From positions 124,001 to 188,000 of the forward strand of contig CAJNDS010002549.1 of the NCBI GenBank assembly GCA_905221605.1: a DNA stretch of 64,000 nt. Direction: 5' to 3'. Source of the stretch: Symbiodinium natans (lineage: Eukaryota > Sar > Dinophyceae > Suessiales > Symbiodiniaceae). The position numbers and the translations under genes were made by a program. Of the stretch, positions 11,404 through 26,803 are shown in pieces. Every line of letters begins with the position of its first letter. The stretch's first letter is position 1. Under the pieces are notes generated by a model. The model did not search any database. It was not told the DNA's origin and worked only from the letters and a program-made list of their open reading frames with translations.

Positions 11404-14233
11404 ATGGGAATCTGTGGCACTTCTGGCAATTGGCCCAATGAGACTGGTGCTCGTGAGGAGATTGCCGCGCATGAGTCGCAGACTTCGAGGCCTCTGGGCA
11501 TCGGCCACCGAGTGGTCTACACTGACATGATGGGGATTTCCTCCTTGGGCACCGTGAGCGAATTACGGCCAGATGGCAGAATCACCATACGCTTTGATTC
11601 AAGTCGTTGGGGAAGTGCAGACGTGACAAGCGTCAGCGTCCTGGCAAACAGCCTGCATGTCCTCCCTTTGACTGCGCACCGTCCCACCTCTTATCTTACC
11701 AGGGTTGGTCTTGAGACCTTGGATGAAAGGAGAACGCTGCAGTGGGTCGACATCGGGAGGCGTTCTCTCTCCCGCCTTGAAGCCATGCCTCTGGAAAATT
11801 CTCGGTGGTGCAAGGCCTACCGACGAGTTTGGAGCCCATCAAAGGAACGCTACCTCTTCCACCCATGCAGTGAGCCCTTGCGCAAGGGACTCCCAGTCTT
11901 GCCCGAGGGAGCCCTCACGATGCCACCCGAAGGTGGGCCTGAGGATGATCTCCAAAAAGTGCCGCAGGAGTTCAGCCAATTCGGCTCCTTTCTGACTAGC
12001 TGGACAGGTGAGTTTGCCCGGCTCGTTTTTGAGCATTGTCACCGACGATACTCTGAGAGCATCCCCTGTGGCCTGCTGCTGCACATGGCCCGGCAAAGTC
12101 GCGAGCTCTTTCTTGCTGAAAAGACCGTGCACCGGATTTGCACGCCCCAGGATGGGAAGTTGGTGATCTTCGGGGATACCCACGGTCATCTTAAAGACTT
12201 GGTTCATGTCTGGCTTCGGGAGGGCCTACCGGATGACAGAACGCACTACCTCTTTAACGGTGACATTTGCGACCGAGGGGATGCTGCAGACCGCGGGGGC
12301 ATGGAGGCTGTTCAGATCTGGGCCTGCGTCCTGAGTCACAAGTTAGCATTCCCAGAGGCTGTCCATATGAACCGCGGCAATCACGAGGATCACCACTACT
12401 CCCTGCACTACGGCGCGAAAGGTTTTTATGGCGAGCTGGATCATCGGTATGCCGCAGACGAAGCCAAAGCCCTGAAGCTGGCTTTCAAGGATCTCTGCGA
12501 CTCCCTGCCGCTGATGACCGTGGTGGACGAAGCCATCGTCGTGGTGCACGGTGGGCTTCCACGCTTCAGGCAGGGCTCTCCGAATGCTGCTAGCCTCCAG
12601 GAGATCGAGAAGATTCAACGCCCCCTGCAGGTTCAGACGCACACGGAGAATCGTCAGGAGCCATCACTGATCACATCTGATCACCATTGCGTTTTCGTGC
12701 ATGTCTTTGCAGTCATTTCTTTGCAGTGTGTTGCTGTCCATGTGATCGCTTTTGCCCGCCTTTCCAGTCCTATCCACTCCCCCGAACACATACTTGGTAG
12801 ATCCGTAAGGCCGGAGGGACTGAGTTCGATGTCACATCCGGCACTGTCGTGCAAAGTCCACACCTCGAAACCACCATAGCAAAGAGGACCAGATCGTCAC
12901 GGATCTGCTGTGGTCTGATCCCCAGGAAGAGAAGGGCATTGGACCAAGCAGCCGTGGGAAGAGTCTTGTGAACTACGGCCCGGACGTGGCCGCGGAGTTC
13001 TTAGTGGCGCACAAGCTGAGCCTTCTGGTGCGATCCCATGAGGTTGCCAGTGGCTGCGAGTGGTGGCACCCTTTCAAGTCTGCCGCAGGCTCGGACACGG
13101 TGGTGCCTCTGTCCTCCCAGCAGCAGGGCTGCACAGTCACCATTTTCTCTGCCAGCGACTATTGTGGACACTATGACACAAATCTGGGTGGCACCATCGT
13201 TCTGAAGGGCTCTGCGCAGAGCTTCCACATAGTCAGCCACAAAGCCTCGGATGCTGCAGCGACTCTCAAGTCGCCGGAAACAACGGAGAAGGTCAATGGC
13301 TCGGTCGGAGAGATTCTCAGCGTCATTGTTCAAAACAAGGGGCAGCTGCTCGCAGAGTTTCGAGCTGCCGATGTGCACCCACAGCCTTCGGCCGGCTCAG
13401 GCTGCTTGCTCTCCACAGAAGAGTTCGCCGCGTGCTGCAGCCGTGTTGTGCCAGAGTTGCCATGGCAGGAAATCTGCTCAGACTATGCTCCGCAGCTGCT
13501 GCTCCATGGCGGCTCCATCTGCTACCTGCGGCTTCTTTCCAAGTACCGATTAGCCTTCCGGAGCAAGGAAACCGAGGCCAGCATGCGGATTGCAATGGCA
13601 AACCACTTGTTCGGGTCCTTGCTGCGGGCCGAAGGCTGTATACGACAGTTGCAGGAGAGGATGGAAGACTTGACATCTGAGGAATTCCTAATGTTCCTCG
13701 CAGACAGTGGTTGCTGTATTCCACCCAAGCAGGTGCAAATGTTGTACAGATCCCTGGCCCTGACCAGCAGCAAGAGCATGTTTGAGAATTTCGTGGGTGC
13801 GCTGTCAGTCACCTTCCGGCAGAACAAGGCATCGGAGGCATCAAGGACTCTGGATGCCCTGTGCCGGGACCTTCTAAGAGCCGATCCAGAGAAGCCCCTA
13901 AGCTCCCTGCTCTTGGAGTTCTTTGAGAAAGGGGACGTGGACCGATCTGGTTTTGTCAAGGCTGAAGAGGTGACATCCCTGCTGCGAGTCCAGCCAAGCC
14001 TTCAAGTGGCACCCGACAAGGAGCTGCAAAGTCTGATCGAGTACATGGACGTGAGTGGCACTGGCAACATCAGTTATGCCGCGCTTGTGAAAGGTCTCTA
14101 CATTGTGTGCCGCCCCGCGGTGAGAGCTGGGCAATTGTCGCCAGAGACTCTGCTGGATGACTGGCTCGAAGCCACGTGCTGCCCTCAGCAGCATGGAGAG
14201 ACTTCTGGGTTGCAGATCATGTGGCAGGCATGA
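11404..14233 (+). CDS. PPEF/RdgC-like Ser/Thr protein phosphatase with EF hands
   Basis: Two-exon gene: 11404-12626 and 12880-14233, joined through a GC-AG intron (12627-12879) that splits a Leu codon and restores frame. It is a metal-dependent PPP-family protein phosphatase. Active-site motifs are GDTHGH (Asp about 258), GDICDRG (Asp about 287), RGNHE (about 324-328) and VVHGG (His about 382). In exon 2, LLVRSHEV and TIFSASDYCG correspond to the conserved PPP motifs RSHE and the SAP/SANYC loop. The C-terminus has one canonical EF hand (DVDRSGFVKAEE) and one degenerate one (DVSGTGNISYAA, lacking the last Glu), which fits Ca2+ control. The start MGICGTS has Gly2 and Cys4, a possible N-myristoyl/palmitoyl signal, supporting this ATG and a membrane location. 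About 230 residues precede the catalytic domain and are unassigned. The C-terminus may extend into a later exon near 15143. Confidence 0.87.
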
Positions 14234-15142
14234 GCACATGCAAGGATAAGCATGTTCTTGCCGAGGTGCAGCATTTTGGTTTTCCAGTACGGCATGGGGA
14301 CTCTGTCAGGCTTATTTCAGCAGGCACTGGCACCGGGAGAAACTCGCTGCAGTCCCAAAGTCTTTAAGCACATCCTGCAAGCTTTGCCCGAGATCCCGCC
14401 ACGAGTTCGCAAAGCATACAAGATTAGATAAGTATCCGCGGCCTTTTTTGTGCACTTCGGTCGGCATCCGCAGAGAGGGTACCACAGTACGTGTGCTAGC
14501 CTCACGGCATGTCATTTCTGCTGAATGTCTTCCGAGCATGGTTGGTCTTACAGGCTCATAGACTTGCGCAATCTCCGGACTAGGACCTAGGTGTATATGT
14601 GTGTGAGTGGTTGGATGCAATCCAGAGTCCAGACTAAGGTATGGCCCTGCTCTCAGCCACCAGCAGATGGAAAGCCTTGTGGTCAGCCACTTGCTCGATT
14701 CCAAGCAGCCCAGATTCTGTCAAAACGTTAGTATGTCTAGTCGCTGTGGTTCAATTTCATTCGGGCAACTGAAGAGCTTCGGAAAGTTGCGGATTCAGGT
14801 GATCTAGGCAGAGGCGGAACAGGCCGCTCTAGGAAACAGGGTGGGCCTTCGGCTCACTCGCGCTCTCACTGAAGCTGTTCTCCTCCACTCTGCTAGTTAC
14901 GTGGATTGAGGGCTTCAGGCTTTGCCTGTCCACAGGCATTGTGCAGGTGCTGTTGCTAAGCCGGGCTTGGGAGTTTATCAGAGGTGGGAGCTGCTAGTGA
15001 CTAGTGACGTCCGAGATCCCCTCAACACTTGTCAAATTGTGTCTCTCCTTCTCCTGTTTGTCGAGCTCATCATTCCCGGAGGTAGTCCCATTCCTACGCA
15101 CCTTAGCATTCGTGCAAGTTAACAAGAAGCAGAGATGCTCAG
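14234..15142. other. no recognised gene; possible introns of the phosphatase gene
   Basis: No clear coding stretch. If the EF-hand exon at 15143 belongs to the phosphatase, this interval would be intronic with undetected small exons. Confidence 0.35.
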
Positions 15143-15228
15143 GCTTGCCGTTGGATGAGGACGGCCTCTTTGACTACCAGGAATACCTGGCGAGCTTTGA
15201 AATCGTAGATGTTGAGCGAACCTATTGA
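15143..15228 (+). CDS. terminal exon with half an EF hand
   Basis: After an AG acceptor (15141-15142) a frame reads LPLDEDGLFDYQEYLASFE and ends at TGA 15226-15228. It has the look of the second half of an EF hand followed by its exit helix, so the first half must come from an upstream exon. It is either the true last exon of the PPEF-type phosphatase upstream or the end of a separate EF-hand gene. The only evidence is the motif and the acceptor. Confidence 0.45.
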
Positions 15229-15649
15229 GGCCTGATAGGCCGAGCATCCAAAGTGATGTGGTTTAGCTAGTGCAGCTGCGGGCTTCTGAATTGTACATGG
15301 CCCTCACGGTCTGGGTGCAACGCTGCAGCTGCGTAAAGACCTTCGTGGGCCCTTGCTCTTCTTGGGTGTTCCAAATATGGAAGTCTCACTCATGGAGAGA
15401 ATAAGTCGTGCAAGGGCCTGTCTCAGTTTGCGCCGTGAGCGCCCAAGACCGCAAAGTGGCTCGTCGCAACAAGAAAAGGAAGCCGTAAGTCCGCACAGCT
15501 TGTATTTGATCCTCGGGCTCCTACAAAAGTCTCAGTGGCAACTTACCTTTGCAGGCTGGCCTTACATCCCTGTGTGCCCTGCTTTCGCGGTGTATCATGC
15601 ACGGAGCACGTGACAGACCCTAAAGCTTAAAACCGGCAAGAGTCCCCCG
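15229..15649. other. no recognised gene
   Basis: Unique sequence without a recognisable coding region, RNA or repeat. Confidence 0.4.
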
Positions 15650-16050
15650 AGCCTTTCTTTAGGAAAGCAAGAGGGGGGGGACGTCCGTGAAATATCGCTG
15701 GGGACAGGGTTTCTCGAACTTATACCCTCCCGAAACCCTTCCTAAAAAACAGCCCTGTCTGTCTAGAGAGAAGTCTTACGTAGGAAGCACAAGGAGGTCC
15801 CGACAGGTCCCGCTGGCCGTTTCTAGGAAAGAAAGAGGGGGCGTCCATGAAACATCGCTAGGAATAGGGTTTCTCGAACGTACCCTCCCAAACCCTTCCC
15901 AAAAACAGCCTGTGGGTCCCGTTGTGTGCTTTCTGGCAGAGTAGTCTAGGTCTGTCTAGAGGTCTTAGTTACATAGCTGGAGATTGTTTGGAGAAACCCT
16001 GAGTTTCTCGAACGTACCCTCCCGAAACTCTTCCTAAAAAAACAGCCCTG
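15650..16050. repeat. three diverged direct copies of a 60-130 bp repeat
   Basis: Blocks at about 15650-15783, 15820-15950 and 15993-16050 share the core GGGTTTCTCGAACGTACCCT, then CCGAAACCCTTCC, then an A-run and CAGCCCTGT. The third copy is truncated at its left end. The core is partly palindromic around TTCTCGAA. It is not recognised as a named element. Confidence 0.75.
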
Positions 16051-16160
16051 TGAGCGCAAGCTTTGCTTCCTTTTTGAGCGTGGGGGGTGGTCTGAGGGAG
16101 ACCCCCCCCCCCCGCTCCCCCGCCCCGCAAGGGTTGTTAAGAATCGTTTCCTATTGCCAC

Positions 16161-16161
<1 letters not shown>

Positions 16162-16192
<31 letters not shown>
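16162..16192. repeat. homopolymer run of 31 C
   Basis: An uninterrupted C tract, with a shorter C-rich tract about 60 bp upstream (about 16100-16115). The length is likely to be unstable or assembly-dependent. Confidence 0.95.
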
Positions 16193-16194
<2 letters not shown>

Positions 16195-17506
16195 CCATAG
16201 CGGGCGGAATCATGGGCTTGAGCAGCATGTCGATGAAATTTCGCTACCAGGGTCCCAGCTTTGCTGCTTGCACTGCCCAAGGCATCCGCGGCAGTGGTAT
16301 TGCTACCAGCATTACCAGTGTGTGGCGCTGTCGCTGGTGCCGGTGCCGCAGTCGGTGTGATGACATGGGGAGCAACCAAGCTCCTGGAGGTACCTTTGGT
16401 TCAGGGAGTTGGTTTTCGGTCAACGCAGAGACGTGGAAGGAGACGTTGGACGCTGCAGCAAGCACGTCGGACCGTGTCCACGTCCAACCCGGACCTAAGA
16501 TGAAGCCGTGGGGGCTCACCTCCGCTCCGCTAACGAAGCGACGCCTGACGGTTGCTTGACTCTGATTCTCTCTGAGTGCGCTCTGCAGCACGCATCCAGC
16601 CCACCACCTCGGGCGGTGCGCAGGGCAGGGGACAGCTCCAACTTCCGCTGCCTTGGTCAGGATGCGGCGGCATTGATCAATACGACAGTGCCTGAGCTCC
16701 CGGAAACAGGCAGCAATGCGTTCCGCGGATTTCCGCGGCGCTCCGGTTGAGTGGGTGCACTGCTGAGGCGCTGGAGTGTGAGTTGGCGTCAGGCGCAGGG
16801 TCATCAGCGTCATCCTCAGATGAGCCAAGGCCTGGCGCGAGTGCCTCCAAAAATTGGCTGGCCGTGCTTCCCACAGGACATTGGGCCAGCCAATTCCCTC
16901 GGAACCAGTCTCCGCCTCAGAACTTCGCAGCTCGTCCTGCGCGATGCCTCGCAAGCACGACGCACAGGCGCAGAATTTGGTCAAGAGCTCGAGCAGCGGC
17001 TCACACTACAGCGCGTTGCACCGTGTCTGACTGAGGCGGTCAACCCTTGCAATGTGGCCTCAGTACATCGGTGCCGGGTATGCAGTTGCAATGTTCTTAC
17101 CGCTCCGATGGACAATGCGTCGGCGCGTGTTGGCATGTTGATACGAGAGCGCCGCCGTGTGTGCATGTGTCAGCGTACAGTGAGGAGGTCAACCCGAATG
17201 CGTTGTGGCAGCGGAGTTCTCCGTCTAATGAACATGAGCCCGCAGACCCCGCAGCACAGGCTTGCCAATCAGCCCAGGCTGAAAAATATGGCACAGCCAT
17301 GAACGCGCCGCAGCTTGCAATGATCCCTCCTGCATTGCATGCTTGCAGGTGTTCTACACGCGAGTAATGCAATAAGACGGCTCGCCGCGGTGAAAAACGG
17401 CAACGGAAGCATGGTGTGGAGTCCTGATGCCAATGCTACCAGTCGTAGTGGTACGCTGCCGTGCCAGTACCGGCATCGTTCTGGCGCAATATAAGGCCCC
17501 CCCCTC
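16193..17506. other. GC-rich unassigned region, long open frames on both strands
   Basis: Overlapping frames of 180-246 codons (for example 16244-16984 minus and 16751-17302 plus) reflect a local lack of stops rather than a recognisable protein. I see no family or motif. Confidence 0.35.
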
Positions 17507-17788
17507 TGGAAGAGCTAAAGCTCTTCCATTCACCCCCCCAACTTCTATTCCTGAGTGCTTTGTACCGACATGCTTCGCATCTCGGGACGTTAACTTGCTC
17601 CCGAATATGAGAAACGGAAACGAAGTTTCCTTTTCTCCTATTCGGTTCACAAGTTAATAGTAGATAAATATTATATATAGTGGAAGCGAAGCTTCCGCCC
17701 TTTATTCCTTACGAGGCTGATGATGCAGAATAGGCATCATTAGCCGACAAAAAGACCGATTTCAAACCTTAAGGTAAATGAAAGGTTT
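17507..17788. repeat. cluster of six short perfect hairpins
   Basis: Perfect inverted repeats: a 10-bp stem with 2-nt loop at 17507-17528; a 6-bp stem at 17582-17604; 6-bp stems with the identical 3-nt loop GAA at 17616-17630 and 17682-17696; a 7-bp stem at about 17720-17740; and a 7-bp stem at 17764-17788. The block is also A/T-richer than its surroundings. It recalls small palindromic elements of algal organelle genomes; that origin is inference. Confidence 0.75.
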
Positions 17789-17799
17789 AAGCCGACAAA

Positions 17800-19770
17800 A
17801 GGGCAATATAAAAAGCGAAAAGAACACATGTGCAAGCAGGCGCAAGAACTCACGATGGCGTCTCTCTTCCAAAACTCGTGTTAAAGCGCCATTGTTTCTG
17901 GAATTCGGGCTCCAGATTTTGATTTTTTTGCTTGCGCTTGCATCCCTCACCCCATCTTCCTTTAGCTCGTAATTAAGTGAGATCCCTTGCCGCAGCCGCT
18001 GGTCCTGGTAATGCCAAGATGGGGAAGGGAGGTCTTTAAGCTTTGCTTGAGACATTGGCCAAGAAGCAGTGACAGCGGATAGGTTATTGAACTTTGGCCG
18101 CTTCCGTATCACAGACACGTGTTCAACACTTGCAGTTGTTGCTCCAACATGCTTCCACAATGGCGGGATGACGCCGTGGACAGTGCTGACACAACTGCGC
18201 TCGGCTTGAGAGCTTTATGGCCGTAGAACTGAATGAGTACCTCTGCTGCATTCCAGGTTGAGGGCTGCTCGCATAGCGTGGCGCCGAAAACTTGTAGCAG
18301 TGTGTGGGAGGTGCATGGCCGAAGGTACTGCAGTTCACAACATGTCTGAGCACATGTGTTTGTGTTTGTGTCATGCTTGTACGCCAAAAAGTGTATACTG
18401 CATTTAAGAGGCCCGTGCCTTATATTTACTGGGACACACGCCAGGGAATGAATCGGCTTTTTTGTTGCGAGTTCCTTTGCGGACGGAGAGAGGGGGGGGG
18501 GTTGAGGTCCATTTGTTTTCTATTTGTCGCAAAGCTGTTCACAGCAGACATGCTAAACAAATGCAAATTAGTTCTGGGTTGTTTTCCAAGAATTACAGGC
18601 CAGCGAAATTCTAAATACTACTTATGTGTGTATATATATATAAACATGTAGTTTTATGTATTCATATACTATGCATACGTATGAACATATGTGTGATCCA
18701 ATGCGTGTGAGAACTAGGCCTCGTACCAGTATGTACATGCTGCCGGGAGTTTCCCGAGGCAAGTGCTGGTTCTTTCGCTCGGATCTTCAGGCTGGGAGGG
18801 ACAGGGACAAGAAAGGCGTAAGCACCATCTACTGTAAACAGCAAACCTTGGAGTCTGTAGAGCCGCTTGGGCCCCCAGGTTGCTCGGCAGCTTCCATCAG
18901 TATTTGTACCATGTGCCTTACCAGGTCTCTGCGTGGTGATTTGCGCGGCTGTTTGCTGCTGTCGGGACTTTGTCCGCCGCAGCCGAATCTTTGCCGCACA
19001 GAGGATGGAAATGCGAGATCGTGTGAGATCGTGTGCTTGAGCAAGGGGCTCCCCGAACATTGCTCCGCTAAGGCTTGCGAGAACTTGCCGCGGAGCCGGC
19101 TGCACCTGGGCAAGCATCCTAGAGCCCTAGCTTTTCGACTGGTGGAGTGAAAATGGCTTCCCAAGCAAGTGGGCAGCCGACTTTTATGCTGTATAAATCA
19201 TGGGCTGTTTGCATGCCATAACAGGGAAGCCCTCACAGCTACCACTTGGAGCAAGATCCTCTTTGCTGCTGTGCTCCCAGCCCTGTTTTGTTTTCGTTAG
19301 CTCAGGACCTAAGTCTTGTGTCGTGGAAGTCTGGCCTGCAGAGTGCACAGTGAGTAGAAGCCCTTGAACCATGGTTGAGTCCCAAAACATCTATAGCGCC
19401 ACACGTGGCCACCAGCGCATAGTACTCTGAGATTTCTTAGAGTTTTGGCATCGATTGTGCAAGAGGAGGACAGGGAGGAGCCGGAGCAAGGCCTGGCTCG
19501 GGTCCTGATCACAGGCTACCAAGCGCCCATCCGAAGCTCAGCAGAAGACATGGATAAAGTGACAAAGTTTCAGGGCTTGGAGGTCAGGTTAGGGAAGGAA
19601 TGGGGCATTCCTTGGGAGAATCTAGAGGCTGGGGCGTTTGGTGTTGCACGACTGTGTGAGGCCAACAAAGGAGTTCAGGGCTCTAGGAGGCCAGGCTTTG
19701 CTTTTGACATCGTCTAGGCTTTCTCATGCTTGTGAACAGCTGAGGCCGCCTTGACCCCTTTGCTTTCCGC
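17800..19770. other. no firmly recognised gene
   Basis: Includes an A/T-rich microsatellite-like stretch at about 18625-18690. A possible exon at 19445-19565 (acidic, then VLITGYQAPIRSSAEDMDKV) might belong to the gene that follows. Nothing else is assignable. Confidence 0.35.
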
Positions 19771-20595
19771 AAGACGAAACTGAGAGGGAACAATGCGCAG
19801 GCCAACTACGAAAAGGTGACGTCAGCTGGAGAAGACCAGATGGATCGCCTGGTTCGCGCCTACGGCTCCCTGGCTGCGGAGATTGATCCAGAGGATCGGC
19901 TGAAGCTGCTGGTCCCCAGCACCAGGAGGAAGGAGTCGGCACAGGCTGCTATTGAGAAAGGTGCTCGAATTTTAGAGGTAGAGTCCGGGGAAGCTCCTTC
20001 CCGCCAGCCGGAGTCCAAGAAATCCTTGCCCAGGCTTCCCCAGCAGTCGAGGGTCCGGGCTGATGAAAGCAAAGAGCAGGCCGCGCAGGCCCCACGGACG
20101 CCCGCAGTTTCAGCTCCTCGGCAAAGCAAGCCGGAGGGTCGGATCCCACCACAAGTGCTGGGCAGACCTGGGGAGGTTGCCGGAGCATCGGGAAAGCCCC
20201 TGGATGCATCCGTTTCGGAGATGCTTCTGCAGCACATCGAGCTGCCTGCCCCTTCGCCCCCAGCTACTCCAGCTCCTCCGGCCCCAGCCCCCGTGGCCGC
20301 CGCGGCTCCACCCACAGCTCCCGATGCCGCAGCCGCTGCGTCCTTGGAAGCTCTGCAGATCCCACCCGCTCCCTCAGAGGGCAACGAACCCAGCGAGTCA
20401 CGTGAGCGGGAGGACAAGTTTGAGGCGCTGGATGCGGAACTGAACGAGCAGCTGAACCAGTCAGTTTGCCTGGCGCTGGACACCAAAGCGCTGCACAAGT
20501 CAGTTGCTGGCCTGCCCAGAAGTGGCCAAGGAAGCCGAACGAAGATGAAGGCCAAAGGTCGCAGCAAAAGCGCTGCATCGCCAGAGGCGACCTGA
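19771..20595 (+). CDS. 3' exon of an unidentified, largely disordered protein
   Basis: A long frame enters at about 19771 after an AG and continues through 19816 to the TGA at 20593-20595. The N-terminal 80 residues look ordered and helical (QMDRLVRAYGSLAAEIDPED, then a basic stretch). Next comes about 150 residues rich in Pro, Ala and Ser (Pro/Ala tracts at about 20240-20345), then an acidic coiled segment (EREDKFEALDAELNEQLNQ) and a basic, Lys/Ser-rich tail. No ATG fits the start, so upstream exons are expected; 19445-19565 is a candidate. No domain was recognised. Codon usage is GC-rich like the other genes here, which supports real coding. It lies about 0.6 kb upstream of KRR1 on the same strand. 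Confidence 0.6.
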   Translation, partial: KTKLRGNNAQANYEKVTSAGEDQMDRLVRAYGSLAAEIDPEDRLKLLVPSTRRKESAQAAIEKGARILEVESGEAPSRQPESKKSLPRLPQQSRVRADESKEQAAQAPRTPAVSAPRQSKPEGRIPPQVLGRPGEVAGASGKPLDASVSEMLLQHIELPAPSPPATPAPPAPAPVAAAAPPTAPDAAAAASLEALQIPPAPSEGNEPSESREREDKFEALDAELNEQLNQSVCLALDTKALHKSVAGLPRSGQGSRTKMKAKGRSKSAASPEAT

Positions 20596-21169
20596 ATCGC
20601 CTTGTTCCACCACGCACTGCAAAATCTCGAAATACCTTAATTCTGCATGCCTAGGGTCGACATGCCGACAGCAAACTGCAGACAGACACGGGTGTGGCGT
20701 CGCGTGCTGCTACGTGTTGCTCATACCGCTTCCACATCGCGTGCATCAAGGCATGGCGACAGGCTATCTTAGCTTGCACAGAATGGCACTGCGGATGTGT
20801 AAACCCGCAACGAGACCCAGACTCAGACAGATCTTATCTACAGACACTTAGCTCGCGCAGTGGGCCGAACATGGCCACAAAGAGCCTTGACTCCAAGCGA
20901 CAGCAGTCTTTTTTTTTTTGGCATGCCTTGTTGGTCCGGGGAGTGGTCGACGAGTGAGGAAGAAGCGGAGCAAGGGCAAAGCGCCGCTGAACTGCATGAT
21001 TTCAGACAGCTCATCGCAAGAGTTGCCAGGCTGCAAGCTTTGCAGTCGTTGGGGGCAGGTCTGCTGCGGCCGAGCCGGATGCCGGCGACACCGGTGATCA
21101 AGGAGCCTCAGAAGCAACTTCTTGCAGCTTGCAGAGATGACGCAAGGACGCGCCAGGAAGTGCCTTGCG
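20596..21169. other. spacer before KRR1, possible 5' exons
   Basis: An open frame at 20860-21273 runs into the first recognisable KRR1 exon. Its upstream part (acidic then leucine-rich helix, about 20955-21080) could be a KRR1 5' exon or coding sequence of another gene. This is not decidable from sequence alone. Confidence 0.35.
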
Positions 21170-25286
<4,117 letters not shown>

Positions 25287-26803
25287 GTGTTGAGGCAGTT
25301 CACCAAGCTGCTCCCCTCAGCCCCCTCTTTGAGCAGAGACCCTGCGAGGATTCTCAGCCCAAGAAGCAGCGCGCAAAGTCTGAGTTGCTTCTGTAGCTGA
25401 CCATGTCCCATTGGGAGATCTCCACAGCCACAGCGTGAGATTGTTGCAGCCACGATGCCAGCGAAACCTCGCGGACAAAACAAAGCTGCTGGTCTCGCTC
25501 GGCCAGAGTCCCAAAGTCGTAGAGATGTTTGCCAGCCAGGGTCATCAATCTGGCATGTGCGCGCACAAGCTCATGGCCGTTGACGTTGGACTGACGGCAG
25601 GATACCTTTGCATGCAAGAAAGAATAGTCCAGAAAGAAAGTGCACGAACGCTTCAGACACTGCCAAACTGCACGTCTTTTGACAAGTAGGTTATCGACAA
25701 AGCCTTCAGGTCGCGAATAGTACACAAAAAACGGCTGGCACTTGATCAGCCATGAGCAGCCTGCATGACAGCAAGGAGCTAGTGCCCAGGGTCCACGGAA
25801 GGTGACTAGGAGCCAGGAACTGGCCACCTTGAGCTGCCCATGGCTCCAACGACTCCCATGCCATTAGGCGCATAGTCTATTCTTTCTATTCTTGCACTGT
25901 CATGAGTGGCAAGGATGGCAAGCTAGCATGTATGTAAACGTCAGTGAGAGTGGTGCTGTCCAGAACACAAAGCACTCGGCACGCAGGCTTGCCGAAGCTT
26001 CGCTTCAGAGGAGTGCTTGACTCAGCTCCACCGGCCCACTACTTCACAATTCGGGTGCGGAGACGGAGCGCGACAACCATCAAGCACTCGCAATCACTCG
26101 CATAGCCAAGGCATGCCTCTTGGCCATGGGCGGGGCTGTCCTGATACTCAATTGTGCCGGCTGGATCTTGCCCGTCAGTTTCTGCATCCAATCTCTACCA
26201 CGTCTCAGCGAGAGACATGAGGCACAAAGAGTCCGGGATTACCTGAGGTGTGCAGATCTTGGGTTGTCGCATCCCGAATATCCTGTTGTGTCTGTCCGTG
26301 GCTTTGCCTGCGGCCTTACATATTCCTACATATTTACATATTTTGTGCAGGAGTGTGCCGTAGATCTTGGCGACCAAAGCCTGAGACTCTCAGCCATCTG
26401 CTACCTTCCGCTTTAATAACAACAATGATAGTAATAAATATCATGATACTAATAATATGATTAGTATCAACACTATTACAGCGGCAGATCGAGGCACGTG
26501 CTCTGCGCAGCCCAGCGCCGCAGCGGCAGCCCGGACACAGCTGCTCGGTTTGGAGTGCGAGGTTGCCTGAGGCTCGTGCTGGTCCGTCATGCCATCCACA
26601 CGGAGTCACACGCTTCTTTTTGCATTGCACATGTGTGGCAATTGTCGTTTCTGCAGGCTGCAAGCTTCCTGCGCCCTACGATGTGCTACAGAGTGCAACA
26701 GAGTGCAGACCATGAAGCGACGAAACCACCGCAATGCGCCCAATAATTCCCCATGCTCTTAAAATCCTAAGCCCGATCCGAACTCCCAAACACCGTTGCG
26801 CTC
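25287..26803. other. intergenic region upstream of reductase copy 1
   Basis: Non-coding as far as I can tell and duplicated at 34165-36135. A conserved frame at about 26120-26415 (hydrophobic, GGAVLILNCAGWILPVSFC start) is open in both copies but diverges by indels at its 3' end, so any exon is probably limited to its first 60 codons. No promoter motif could be identified. Confidence 0.45.

Noticed and set aside
16244-16984. 246-codon minus-strand open frame next to the poly-C run
   Set aside because: All frames are open in this GC-rich stretch; the composition is not protein-like.
20694-20760. RING-H2-like CSYRFHIACIKAW
   Set aside because: Only the middle of a RING-H2 pattern is present. 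The first Cys pair and the final Cys-Pro-x-Cys are missing, so a RING finger cannot be claimed.
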